DNA of 64,000 bases from Pholiota molesta (lineage: Eukaryota > Basidiomycota > Agaricomycetes > Agaricales > Strophariaceae): positions 62,001 through 126,000 of the forward strand of contig JACGCK010000082.1 in assembly GCA_014925825.1 (NCBI GenBank), in the 5' to 3' direction. Shown piece by piece: positions 1 through 14,350 of this stretch. Numbering within the stretch: position 1 is the first letter of the stretch; the number at the start of each line of letters is the position of its first letter. The notes beneath the pieces were generated by a model. That model saw nothing but the letters and a program-made list of their open reading frames with translations. It did no database searches and was not told where the DNA came from. Both the position numbers and the translations under genes were made by a program.

Positions 1-1597
<1,597 letters not shown>

Positions 1598-2035
1598 TTG
1601 GCATAAATATCAACGCCGAGTTATGGTCAGCCATGGATCATGATGATCGGACTGAACCGTACGTTGCCTAGGCCGCCCTGATCCCGAAGTGGCATTGGAT
1701 TGGTTTTCACGTTTCATCCTCTGTTCAGCTTCAAATTGTTGGCAGATTCCCGTCCCCTTATTGCAACCCACTTGACGGCCGAGAAATTTCATCTTTTATC
1801 AGATGGCTGAACGAACAGCATTTTTGAGATGCTGATGTTGTGCCGCAGAAACCTGCCAGACTGCGATACATCCATGGATTCGCAGCAACTTTTCAGAACT
1901 TTTCGCCATTCTCGTCATAGCTTCCAACTTTTTGTTTCCAGGCAAGCCGGACCCAGAGGCGTTCCAATCAACTGCCCCCTAATAATAGCATATGTAAATT
2001 TGGGGTCAGGCCACTTCGCAAGGCTGATCAAGGTA

Positions 2036-2609
2036 CAGTCGAACCCCTCATAACCCATGCCTTTGATAACCCATAAACTTCCGAATCCCATAACTTTTCT
2101 GGTCCACCAACTCGGTTCGCGGGGATTTGCAACCCATAACCCATAAGTCCGCAATACCCCATAACCCATACCCTTTTGGGAAAAAACCCCATAGTTTTTA
2201 GGCATCATCCACAGGCAAATCTGCAAATTGGGCACTTATTTGGCTACCAGCATCGCTGTTTAGTACCTTATAGGAATCTTCCACCTGTTTTCTGGTCCAA
2301 TTCACTGAATTTCCGTCCCTGATATCACGAAAATGGCTCCAAGGAGGGACATTTATGACGTCTTTTCTCGTTTGATGTTTGTAAAATGATGAAAATACTT
2401 GAACGCAGCTATTTGGTACAGCACTAAAGAGTTTTGGCGGTAGTTTCTGTCCTGGGTGGACAAGAAAAGGCTGAAAAGGCCTCTTAAATTTCTATGTTTC
2501 GTCGAATTTTATGCATCTATTTTTAGCATACCTCAGCTACTCCATAACCTCTCAAAACCCATACCTTGAGCCGTCCACCGAAAGGTATGGGTTATGAGGG
2601 GTTCGACTG
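2036..2609. mobile_element. 574-bp MITE, Tc1/mariner-pogo type (TA duplication)
   Basis: The two ends are inverted copies of a 26-bp sequence starting CAGTCGAACCCCTCATAACC, with one mismatch at the third base from the inner end. Each end is directly flanked by TA (2034-2035 and 2610-2611), as expected for a TA target-site duplication. The interior has no credible coding sequence. It is full of the motif ATAACCCATA on one strand, near both ends. The size, TA flanks and CAGT terminus fit a non-autonomous element mobilised by a Tc1/mariner or pogo transposase; that assignment is inference from termini only. Confidence 0.75.
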
Positions 2610-2613
2610 TAAA

Positions 2614-5600
2614 GCGAATGAATATGGCTTTTCAAAGCCGAAGCTTTCATAAATAAATGTTGGGGATGCTCACCTGAACGAAAATGTAGCCTATTCCCTG
2701 CAATTCGTTGGTAATTCGGTCGGATCCAAGTTCCAACAAAGCAACAACGTTTAAAGCGCACCCCACAAGAATATTGTCCAGGGTGCGATTTCGGGTTTCA
2801 TGACGGAGCATCGGTGTTACCAAGTCTGCAAGTGCTCTTGCAACAGCACATGTACAGCGCTCTCTATTGGTGCCACTCTGTTCTGGCCTGTGGCTGGCTG
2901 GCCGCGATAATTAGGTCCAGAGTCAAAGAAATTGTGTGGTAACCAGTACGCGATCTGTCACACTAACATGACGTTTCACGTGCTTGAATAACATTTCTCG
3001 TGATATTTGCAAGATATTTGTCCGTATTAGTACCCGACGCTCCCGTTGAATAGAATGCTCGCCGCCGCAGCCTGGCATCTCTTCCGAGTCTTTCCCTCAT
3101 GCCACCACAATCGAATCATTCATTTATGAGGCTTTTAAATGAAGTGGAACGCATGGAGCATTATGTCAATATTCCCCCAAGACCACTCCTCTAATCATAT
3201 TGCGCGTCAGCGGAAAGTTTATCTCCCAGAATCGCTCACTTGGTTTCTCGTACCGATGTGACGAGTCAACGACGGAATGCACGACAGAAGCGTCAAGACC
3301 AATGTGTACAAGGCTGCATGATGATGCTGGGAAATAAAGAAGTTGAGTCAAATACTTATTTCTACTTACCCTCGCCTCAGATTTAAAGTTTTCCTTTTCC
3401 CAGAAGAAGCGCTTGATTCTGCTGGTTATCTCCTCACCCTGGTTTCTTGGACTGGCATTCAAGGCCCACGATTTGCACGCTCAGACTACGTCGCTTTCTG
3501 ACCGATTCTTCGACGGATTCTGGTCGAGACCTCTCCGTGGCCGTCGCATCTGTATTAAGAAGTGGAGCAAATTGACCATTCGAAGCGAAGAAAAGTTCAG
3601 CATCACATCGTTTTCCCTACTTACTGGATAAGCAATGCCAAAAACATGTCTCGTCTTCGCTTCGCTATATCCTCGTGCTCGGATTATCCCGCTACATTAA
3701 ACTTGAAATGCCATCATTAAGAGTAGCGCATGTGCCCAGCGTGAAATTGCCTTCTGCGATGGAAAAGTAATCATTTTGTGAATACAGGCAATATGTCGGT
3801 TATACATGTGAAGCTCCTGGTTGGTGGAATGGCCACCTTGATTTCCTGGACCGTTGGATGGACATGGGCGACATGCGTATGGGCCGGCATATCTCCCATT
3901 GACACGACCTGTCTAGTATCTACTGGCCGGCTAATCTGGAACTTCTTTTCCGACTCTCAGACTTCACCTTGACTGTACTACCTTCATTTGGATGATCCAT
4001 CAGAATCGACCTTTCTCCACTTGTCTTTCTGGTCCTCTAATGTCCATAAACTCACTCGCCTTTAGGCGACTCTTGCCGTCTCCTACCTTCGAGCCGCATG
4101 CTTACAATACACCACATGAGTGTTGATCGGTTACTTCCAAGACGAAGTATCTGTTCTTCCTGAGTATCATGCATTTTTTTTACCCGCCCATCGGACAGCG
4201 AAGCCAAATGTTCCTTCCTTCGACCATGACAGAACGTTCACCCACCACCATACTGAGCGCCACAAGAAGTACTTCTCCGTTTTCGGTTATTATCATTGCA
4301 TATGACAGGCCCCGTAAGCTCTGGATATCTGGCTATTCGCATATGCGTCAATTAGGATCACCCTGATCCTTGGAAGTGGCAATTTCATTGGTCTGCTTCG
4401 TTTCTTGATCTCTTCTGACGGGCCGGTCGGTTCCATTTTCCGTTCTGAACTGATGTAGGCTGAGTAGAAACTCAATAATCCATGTGGAGGCAGTTCAACT
4501 TTAATCAACTTTGGGCGATATGAAATCTTGACAGTACGCCGGTATCAATACACGCCGATTCCCGGGATATTTGTATTTTAATCCGTATCCCCTGGAGTTC
4601 TGAGTTTATCATCGCATTGAAAAGGGCTGTTTGTTGTTGTTCCCAGTCTACATTTGATGTAATCTCTTGTAATCTTCACTGCAAGCGTTGAGTTGTGCAT
4701 GTGTTTAATCGATTATATAGGTTATGGACATCCCGCGGGTCGATTCCTATGTTTATCGTGCCGAAACCGAAGCCCATAGTGTATTATCGGACCGAGGACA
4801 CATGAATACCAAGTATGAATATGATTTGACGAAGGTGGCAGACCTCAAATAACATGCAAGTCTTTGTTTCAATTACAAGAAGGAATTCTCAACGAAGCGT
4901 CGCATTACATAGGTCCGAGGCTTGACCGCGTCCTTCTGAGGTCTTCAATTGCAAATCGTCAACAATATCGTACTGATTATTCTGGACGTCCACCTTTCTC
5001 CCCTCGCATCTCTTTAATTTTATATCCACAATTCAAATCACGGAATTAAATTCCCAGTCCAGATTGGTACTACGTACCTATGTAGGTCAAACAAGGCCAT
5101 ACCAAAGTATCATATGACTCTTGCGTCTTTCTGCCTTTTGTCCTTGTTGAGTCGGAACGGAATTACCGAGAGTTGATTTAAGGAATTATCCGAGTTATAG
5201 AGTTGCATATGCGGATATCATTAAACTTTTAGGTGGCTCGTATATGTCATTCCATATCGAAAAGGCGCCTGCCCTCGGTACTTCGGGCGCGTGTACCGGA
5301 CATGGTCGCTGATGATGCGTAGGTAGTGAATGCCCAACGGGCAGATTTGTTTACTTTCGATTTGGTCTGGTGGGCTACTTATACTCCCTCTAAGCAACGA
5401 AGTGTCCGCATTCTTGGTCTAATCAGAGGCACCCTCATTTTCTGTATTACAATAGAGCCTATATCAGCGGACGCCGTTCGAAGAAGATAACTCAGTCAAG
5501 ATCTTGATGATGACGGCCGCTTGCATTCACTGTGCGACTGTTATTTCCTAATCGCAAATCCTACGCCAGAGGATGAGACCATATGGCAACTTCGGCTCTG

Positions 5601-8392
5601 CAAATTCAGTAGAATCTCACTACTTATCCGACTGCGTGGCCACAGTATCACTGTAGACAAATTAGGTAGGAACGTTCAACGACCTGCTTTACTTCGTTCC
5701 TTATATTGGGGTATCTATGCATAAGCTTGAGGGTTGTTATTCTGAACCTTCAGATACAAGCGGTACTTAGAAGAAGTCATCTATTCTCCGTCGGAGCACC
5801 GGACTCAAGGCCATGGACTCCCATCCATCATCCACGCCGGCTCAAATTGTAATGTGTGGGAGTATCGACGATATAGCCTTCACGGTATATCTCTTAATAT
5901 AAAAACTAGATATATAGTGGTAACATATTTGACCAATGATATGAAGTTTGGACCGTGAATGAATAAGCTGGAAATATATCAAAGTACCAGGCTTGCTAAC
6001 GCCATTGTACGCAATTCCTTGTCCATCTCCGAGGCTCGATCCCGCTCTCACTAACAGGTCGCTCATCAAAGAGGTTATAGAGCCCAAGGCCTCAGATTTC
6101 TGTCATGCGCCTACATGCGTGGACGATCAGAATCAGAACTCAAAACAAGATGCCACGGATTATGCTCCGACCTCCGGTACTTCTCCCAAGAAACACGGAG
6201 AGCTCATGGATGCATTTGGAATATGAGGGGTATTGTGGTATAGTTGAATTAGAGTCGTAATACTCCTGGTACTCAGACGAGTAGATCCTCTGATCTGCTT
6301 CCTCCCTTCTGTTCGCTTTTGACTCCTGATATGCGGAAGATACAACAGGGATCTAACTAATAGGATAATAAAGGCTACAGTCGTCTGCATTGACGGTATA
6401 TTCTATTTAATGTCCGGTGTGAAACTCAAGCTTTAAAAGCCAATGGCTGTTGTGGATCTTACTGCCTATGTGATCCCTGAGATTGACAGGGTGGAGAGAT
6501 AGTCTCAAATTTGTAGCAATAGGTGCCGTTCTGAAATTACCGGGAGTTTCTGAAGACGATAAGAAATGCACTTCTTATGTCTTCCGACCGCTTTCTCAAG
6601 CGAAAATAGCGTCGCGAGCGTCCGCATACGCGGGAAACGGTGCACTGGCCTAAATTGACCTACATAAACCCACCACATTGTTACTCCTTTCTCATAGCTC
6701 GGTACAAGTTCAGAATTAGCTCACGCGGCTGTTGCCGTGTACATCTGCGATATCGTAATGAGGGAAATAGCTAACATGAAAGTCTAAGCGCCATACCGAC
6801 AGACACGCATTGTGAATTATACGTGAAGTTGAGAGAGCAACTTAAGATTTCATTGAGTTATCATTCTGATAACGAAACACTTCTCGGAGCGACCTTCCGA
6901 GGGTAGAATGCTCTGTCGCCTGTATATAAATGAATAAATTGTGTTGACTAAGTACTGGATAACGAACACTGTTTAAACACCATCTCCACTGACAAGTGAC
7001 CCAAGAATAAGTAATCCCATCGGTGTCATTAAATTGCTAATGCACAAATCACGCATCCAATACTCCCGACTTTGACAGTACTGTCTCACAGCCAGCTCAC
7101 AGCCTAAGATCTGCGTGAAGCGATAGGCCATTTTTTGAAAAAAATAACGCCAGTTATCTTGTTATTTAAGGGCCAAAATAAGGCTCGCCTGCGGGAAACG
7201 GCGCGAAGCCCGGTTGTACGTGACATCGGAAGACTTATCCATGTAGTACTAGAAAGCTTCATGCTGTGACCATGTACAAGCGAGTAGGAACGCAATCGTC
7301 TACCCCAGAGTGCATATTTCTTTGGCGAATCAGCATTGAGTTTTCTCTTAGAATAATCTACCAAGTTTCCCATTACCGATAGCAAAACATACTTTTGTTT
7401 GAAAGTCAGCGTAAGACCCAAGCCCGTTCAACGAATGCGGAAGCATTCAGTATCTGCCGTTACTCTCAGTTAGAATACCGTCAACATACTAACTGAGTGA
7501 CAAATCGATGAGCTTTGGGCGTACAGGCGTACCAGCTACTGTAACAATATATACACAAACGGTCTATCGAGGTCAACGCACTCCAGCTTTACCTTAGTTT
7601 CTTGTAAACATAGATAGATGTCAAATTGTAACAATTGTAACAATGATGGAGCCTGTTGCGATCCGGCGGTGACGTTCTTAAGTCCCGGCGAGTAATGGGC
7701 GGTTTATATCGCCACCGGCACACATTGTCGTAAAGCCATTTGAAATTTTGACCTAACTATGTTCTTGGGGACCACTATGCATCATCGTCAGACGGAGACA
7801 TGCCACATAACACACTGAAATTTAATATCTTACAACAAGTACATAAGTACCCCGTGAGAATTTAACGCGGAAGTTGTGGGATTATAATCGGCACTGTGGA
7901 ATCGTGTGGATAGTGTGACGAAACTTGCATAGAATAGAGGGTTGTAGATCAGATTTTCTTTTCCCTTTTCTGTTTCCTTTCATTTTCTACGAGGTTTTGA
8001 CGTGATCCGTCGTATATTCAAGCTCAACATAAGTCGGAACATTGAACTACAACGTCTGTGCAGAACATCAAGTTTGGTCTCGTGCAATTTCGATTCTCTT
8101 CAACTTTCTTCTGTTTTCTGTTTCTACTACGCATCCCATCCCCAGATCTTGCCTAACTGAATGTTGTACATAACGTGTATTCTCGGGAGTCGATCACCGA
8201 CCCATCCATCCCTGCACAAAAAAAGAAAGGAATCAGAAATGCGACTCTTCAGCATTGTCGCTTAAAGCGCCAGAAACAACGTCAATTCTATCGCAATAAA
8301 TGTTTCATGAACGGAATGAAGAAGGAACAACAGTGTGTCCCAAGTCTGAACAAATGCCTGCGGCCATCCCTGCCTCAATTACTGCCATTCCG
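2614..8392. other. Gene-poor interval
   Basis: I found no reading frame here with recognisable domains, and no chain of exons joined by convincing splice sites. Open frames are all about 105 codons or shorter and have no family signature. Base composition is AT-richer than the flanking genes. No inverted-repeat pair or long direct repeat was noticed apart from the MITE just upstream. It may contain old, decayed transposon or gene remnants that cannot be recognised by eye. Confidence 0.45.
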
Positions 8393-11300
8393 TTAGCGCC
8401 AAGCATGCAGGGCTCGACCCTGCCTTGGGGGGCTCACATCCAGTAATTGACCCAAAACGCACTGGATCGGTGTGGCGCACAATCGAATAAAGGAACACCC
8501 CCGACCCAGATCGACACGACAAAGGGAAGCTAGGGGAAAAAAACAGAATGACGTACCCCATCGACCACAACGAGCTCGCCGCAAACGTACATGCTCGCCT
8601 TGCTTGCAAGAAACACGACGGGGCCCGCAAAGTCCTCCGGCTCTCCCCAGCGCCCTGCCGGAATGCGCTCGCTGATTTGGCGCAAACGCGTCGGGTCCGC
8701 AAGCAGCTTCTCGTTCCTGTCAATGAGGCGTAACGTAAGTTTATGCATCCAATAATAACCACTTGCTCTCTCGCTCGCACGGTTCATTAAATGATACCGG
8801 TTCAAAAGATTCGTGGAAATAGAGAGAAATGGAAGCGGAAGTGAAGACGAATGAGATCTCAGAACTTGAAGCTGTCTCCATCTCCGTCTCATGGACCAGC
8901 GAATGGACCGGATCCCACCGATCTTCTTCAAACCGTGAGCACGCCAAGAACCAGAAGACAATGAAGGCACAAATATAGAATGAAAAAAGTCAAAGAAAGA
9001 AAGACGCACATATCGGTTCTAATATATCCCGGAACTACCGCGTTCACGCGAACACCGTCCTTGCTCCACTCATTTGCGAGCGCCTTCACCATCTGTGCGA
9101 TACCACCTTTGGCCGCGGCATACGCCGGCACCGTGAGCCCGCCTTGGTACGACAAGAGCGACGCGAAATGCACGATCGAACCGCTGCGCCGTGGCAGCAT
9201 GTGCGCGCCAGCTGCCTGTGAGAGCAGGAACGCGGACTTCAGATTTGTGGTCAGGACCTATATCGAGAAATATGCCGGCATATGGGAATGGAACGCGGAG
9301 GAGCGGAGAAAGGAAGAGAGTTGGTCAGTAACTTCATCCCACACGAACGAAAATACGCATCCCAAAAGGGATCCGGCGAAATGCAAAGATAAGAAGGAAA
9401 ACGAAACGCGAAATAGGAAATAGAGTGCGAGACTCCGAAAGGAAGATGGGCAAAAACAAAGTGCGATCGCTGCTATCGACGGCAAACGCCTCGGAGTGCG
9501 ATGTTTTCTCACCCGCGGCGCGCGCGTCGGACGAGCCCAAACAGCCCAAACCCCCATGCCACACGGACGCCCTCGTATCGCACGCGCGACCCTGCACAAC
9601 GCACCACCAGCCAAAAACCCGCCCGCCATAATTCGCCACAGCGAGTCCATGGGGCTAGGGCTCCAGCCTGCATCTCCTCGGGTTCCCCCACCGCGCACCG
9701 CCCTCCGACATTCGTGCCCACGCGCGGAGTCGGAATCACCCAAGTGGCCTGTCGATTTATCACCCGCTTGACAGACAGGATCGCCACCAGCCAGCCCCCT
9801 CGCGTGCGTATGCGAGGCCCCGCGTACCATGTCGTGCGTCGGATGTGCATCGACATCAGTTCAGTATAGCGCCGCAGCCATCCAAAACTGAGCGGGGAGG
9901 GCAACAGCAGCAGGCAGGTGGCCATAGATGGCATGGCGTGGCGTGGCGTGGCGCCGCCGTGCAAGGCCCTTTGCGGCCTTATCCAAGAATAACTCCGGTC
10001 TCCTCCCATGGGACGCACGTCCCGGCGCCATCTCGGCTCAACGGGGTCATGCCTGTGTATATGCGGGTAGTGGCACGGTCGACAGTGGAAGCGAGATGAT
10101 GGTGCGCAGAGCCCGCGGAGGAAGTTGATAACATACGTGCGGAGGAGATGGGGGACGAGGATTTAGCGCGCGGACCAACGCAGAGTAGGGACATGGTCGG
10201 CGGTGGCATGGTGTGTGGCATGGGTGTGAGGATTAACACTATAACGGCGTCAGTGATGTAACGGCATACCAATGAATGGCCTGGGGGTGTGACGCGATGG
10301 AGATGATAAGCGTGGAAAAAGCCCAAAACAGGTCTCGCGGACATAACGCAGCAAGGAAATAGGGAAAAACGAGGACAACGATGAGGTGATAGTGACGAGA
10401 GAGCCAAGCAAGAAAGCGCGACGCGTTCAACATAGCAAATTCGCCGACGGTCGGTTCGATGGCGGGACAATGATGAGGTTATAGTGACGAGAGAGCCAAG
10501 CAAGAAAGCGCGACGCGTTCAACATAGCGTATTCGCCGACGGTCGGTTCGATGGCGCCTTCCGTACACACACTCGGTGAAGCAAGCGAAAGATAAACATG
10601 CGCCGACGAGTCGATCCCAGGCGAATCAATCAGACTCGAGAAGCCGCGCGCCTATCTCTGGACCAAGCGGATGCGCCTTCTGATTCAGATCCCATGCTTT
10701 GAAGATCCTGTAAGTGCTGGAATCAATAGAATATGCGGTCTCTGGCGATCCCACAGTTAGAACAAGGACCTAAGAGTGCCAAAAAGGAAAATACATACGT
10801 CTGTTTCTGTTTGCGGTCTCACGGCCCTCAATGCCTACGTTAGCTGTATGGGCCGTGTTCCCTCTTGCGTTGGCGCGATTGAGCATGTGGTTGGGCGTGG
10901 TACGCGCTGGCGTCAGAAAACCGATAAGCATCAGCCGATCGTCGTCCCACCATCGCCATCGGTGGATGGTCTTGCCGTCGTCGCTAGCCGCACATACCTG
11001 CATCACCTCCCAGGACCCAAACCTACGACTGCAGCGCTGATTGGCGCCTGCACAGCTGCGAAGCCAGCCAATGAGACGAAACCAGCATCGCCGCAGTGCG
11101 GGAGCCCTTCAGCGCACCAAAGGCCGCAAAATCCGCACGCGCAGCAGGATGGGAGGGGGGCCACGCGCCAGCTGCCCGCACGGTGCATACAAGCACGAAA
11201 GACGTCGGCCACCAAAGAAACACCCGGGGGTGCTAATTGGCCCCCAGCCATCGCTGTCGGATCTGGGCGTGTCCTTCCCCTCGGGCCTCCCGGTGTGTCG

Positions 11301-14082
11301 TGTCTCCCATGCCTCCAGTCGCCGAAAGCCGGTCCTCGTCCATGGGTCTGGTTTTTGGGGGGTTCGAACAGCGCCACCAGAAAGAAAAGAAACGGGAACA
11401 GATGAAGAAGGCGATGATGGCGAGAAGAAGGAAGAAGGAAGGAACGACGCAACCCCGCGCGACCCTGCATGCCCAAATACGAACCGCCATCAGAACGCGC
11501 TACCCAGGCGCAACCCCGCGCGTGCGCGCTCCACCCCCCGACTCAATATCACCATATGGGTCGAGCGCCCATACCCTGGCCGTGTACACCTCATCTCTTT
11601 CTTCGGCGTTGCCACCGTCACCCGCAGGGCCCCCCTTCAGCTCCCGGGTCCAATGTCGACACGCCAGCAACGACTAGCGCGCACCCGGCGTCGGCGCCAC
11701 GCGGGTAGGAATTTATTCATCGCGGCAATATCACCATACGCGTCGAGCACAGACCCCACGCCCAGGACAGCCCAGCCCAGCGCGCTGCCGTCGCCCCGCC
11801 GCCACCGTCACCCGCGCCAGCGCAGCCGGACGACGCGTCCCAGAGGTCCCCCTTTTCCCAAGCTGCACACCTTCCAGGGGGTGTACCAAGGGACGTCAAC
11901 GCCCTCACACATGGGCAGCGCGAGGGTGTGCCCTCCGCGGGATGAATTAACCCGCGTTAATGTGATCTGCGCTGCGTAAACAAGGGGAGGCCGAGAAAAT
12001 CGGTGCCCGACGACGTCATAGATGATATCATGCAGACTGCTAATTTTATTTTCGGGCGTCGGCGCCTGCGCGCTGGCGCGCGGCTACTGCGAAACCTTGT
12101 GATGCTGACACGGTTTTGTGAGTGGCAGCGGCGCATGTTGGAGGTCTGGGTGCTGGGCCGCTGTCGCAAGGAGCCAACCGCAAGGATACTGACGTTGACA
12201 GTGTAGTCACGGCGGTAAATGCAGACAATTAACGCATGAAACGAACGCCGCTTCAGCGGCTTTCGACGTCAACTACCACCGCCCTGCCGCTGTTCACTTC
12301 GTGTCAACGTCAGGCGGCTGCGGCAGGCCTTTCAATAGGAATATGAGGACGGCCACAACCATGAACGCCGTTAGCACCTGGAAATGCGGTAGCGGATAGC
12401 AGGTAAGGAGGGCCTGGCCTGGAAGCGCGCGATGGGCTTGATCGGACGGTGTTCGGCGGTGGAGACAGGCGGGGAGGGAGGGAGAGAGTGTATTGAGATG
12501 GCGGGCCCGAATATGGAAGATGAAGCAGTATGCATGCGCCGTAGTCTCGTTGGTGGTAGTCAGCCTTTGAAGGGGACGAGGAGATGGGAGTGAACAAATA
12601 GTGAAAGGAGGTAGACGCTGACGAACTTACTGTATACTGCACGTCGACGTGCGCCAAAAATTGTTTGCCCGTGTGATGCCCGTTTCAATTCATCATGCCG
12701 GCTTTGCGCCTTCGTCTCCGGATCTCGTGTTCGTGCATTCCCCTCGCACGAGCAACATACCGCATCGAAGCTGGAGCAGGAAGGAACTCGCCGGTCTCGT
12801 GGCCGTTGGAAGTCAATAGGATAAACGGTGCGTCTGTGGCGCCGGGAGGCTCTTCACATTCTCCTCCATTTTCGCGTCCAGGAATAGGCAAGAACCTGCC
12901 GGCAAGTTCCCTGATGCTTGTCTCTCGTTCGTGAAGAATCGATGACGCAGGTGCAGTGGCGCCTCAGCCCGAACACGCAGAAGTATGCGCATAAAATGGA
13001 ACGCGTTCCAATAGCCTCGCGCACGTTTCGTACACGCGCGCCATAGATGGGATTGGCGTCGCCGACCGCGGCCTTTGAGCGCTGGGGCGCTTGCGTGGAT
13101 GCATACGGGGATGATTAGGCGCTGGTGTTGCGGGTGTCGGTAACGAAACCCCGTACGCCCGGCGGCGCGTACATGGATTGACCAAGGAGCCGGGGGGGCG
13201 AGTCGAGAATAGATGGAGATTTCAAAAGGCTATCTGAAGCGTCGTGGGCAGGCGGAGGAGTTTCATTGGACGATGGGAATAGAACAGAGTCGAAGGGGAT
13301 CAGAGCTTGAGCCAGAGATAGATATGGGAATAGACACAGAGATAGAGCAGGTATCAGCGTTACCATAACTTGAGGGCGATGGGAGACGGATAGCCCACGA
13401 ATAGCACGGGGATACCCAGGGGTTTGGCGAAGAGAGATGACCCGTTCGGGATGGGAAGGTACTTCATAGACCGAGCAGAGGAAGAGCGCACGCCCAGAGA
13501 TGCAGTCGGCCGAGGTATGCGACGGCGAGAATAATGCGAAGGAGGAGGAAACGAAGACGAAAGAAAGGACACAAAATGAAATAAAACGGAGAAGAAAAAG
13601 AGACAAAACGAAATAGGTAGATCGTAAATTAAGATAGACACTCACATCATCCCAGTCGCTTTCCGGGAACTGGACGGCTGGTGCGCGGCGCTGGATGCCC
13701 GCACAGTTGACGAGAATGTGGATCTCGCCCATGAGCGCGAGCGCCTTTGGAAAGACGGTCTTGACATCCTCGGTATCGCTTAGATCACAGTGCACGACGG
13801 TGATCTTGGTCGCCGGGGACTGCTCGCGGATGGTCGCGATGGTCTGGACGTGGTCCCCGCTGCCCGGGGCGGCTGGGCGGAGGACGAGACAGAGATCTGC
13901 GCCTGCCTGGGCGAGTGCGAGCGCGCACGCGGCTCCTATGCCTGTAAGGTTGTGTGAGTAGGTGCGTGGACGACGTGCGCAAGATGCATACCGCGCGACG
14001 CGCCGGTGACGAGGGCGTTCTGGCCCTTGAGGGAGAAGAGGTCGAGGACGGGGGCGGTTGGGGTGCGCTGTAGACTGGCCAT
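8393..14082 (-). CDS. Short-chain dehydrogenase/reductase, KduD-like (sugar-acid or polyol oxidoreductase)
   Basis: Classical SDR of 287 residues from exons 14082-13992, 13941-13646, 9257-9010, 8716-8557 and 8461-8393 (864 nt in one frame). Visible motifs are the TGASRGIG cofactor loop near residue 27, the NCAGI strand near 107, an active-site Ser in [13 protein letters not shown], the catalytic YxxxK in PAYAAAKGG, then [12 protein letters not shown] and a C-terminal [16 protein letters not shown] segment. The sequence around the active site is close to 2-deoxy-D-gluconate 3-dehydrogenase-type SDRs, so a sugar-acid or polyol substrate is likely. It is divergently paired with a sorbitol-dehydrogenase-like gene 268 bp away. 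Two introns are unusually long for this kind of genome: 4,388 nt (after DWDD) and 293 nt. The last exon was chosen by splice-site fit and is less certain. Confidence 0.82.
10380..10556. repeat. Two-copy 85-bp direct repeat (period 92 bp)
   Basis: Copies at 10380-10464 and 10472-10556 are separated by 7 bp and differ at only three positions. Both contain the segment ending GACGGTCGGTTCGATGGCG. They lie inside the long SDR intron. The high identity points to a recent local duplication. Confidence 0.85.
11543..11830. repeat. Diverged two-copy repeat, period about 182 bp
   Basis: The motif CAATATCACCATA followed by GTCGAGC occurs near 11544 and again near 11726. Each copy is followed at a similar distance by GCCACCGTCACCCGC. 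The copies are diverged. They lie within the long SDR intron. Confidence 0.4.
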
Positions 14083-14350
14083 GGGGAGTTGTGCAGACTG
14101 GACGCAGGCGCGGTAGCTTATCAGCCGCAGAGACGGACCGCGGGACAGGGGATGCGGAGGTCGGTGCGAGGGATTGGGCGATCTGGATCTGTGTTCCTGA
14201 TATGGGGGGATCTGCTCTGGGCGATGCCGATGATGGGAGAGCCCGATCTGGGGTGGACATGGGGGCAGCGGGCGGGTGGTCGGACCGGGCAGGCGCTGGG
14301 TGCGGGCTCCTGTTTATAAGGCGGACGGCTGGAGGAGCTCCCTCAGCACC
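14083..14350. promoter_or_regulatory. Divergent promoter between the SDR and the zinc dehydrogenase
   Basis: Only 268 bp separate the two start codons. A TATA-like TTTATAAGG at about 14313-14321 lies some 30 bp before the plus-strand ATG at 14351. The shared interval suggests, but does not prove, co-regulation of the two dehydrogenases. Confidence 0.55.

Larger units (their letters stand above)
9258..13645 (-). other. 4.39-kb intron or insertion inside the SDR gene
   Basis: The SDR frame stops after DWDD at a consensus donor (GTGAGTGTC) and resumes 4,388 nt later at an acceptor ending ATATAG, in the same phase and exactly at the next conserved residues ([10 protein letters not shown]). The interior is GC-rich with many long but composition-driven open frames on both strands. 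It contains an 85-bp direct duplication (10380-10556) and a weaker repeat with period about 182 bp near 11.5-11.8 kb. No transposase-like coding sequence and no clear terminal inverted repeats were seen. Confidence 0.65.

Noticed and set aside
10776..11979. Overlapping open frames of 209 and 312 codons on the plus strand
   Set aside because: They lie in GC-rich, Arg/Pro/Ala-biased sequence with equally long frames on the opposite strand, no domain motif, and fall inside the SDR intron.
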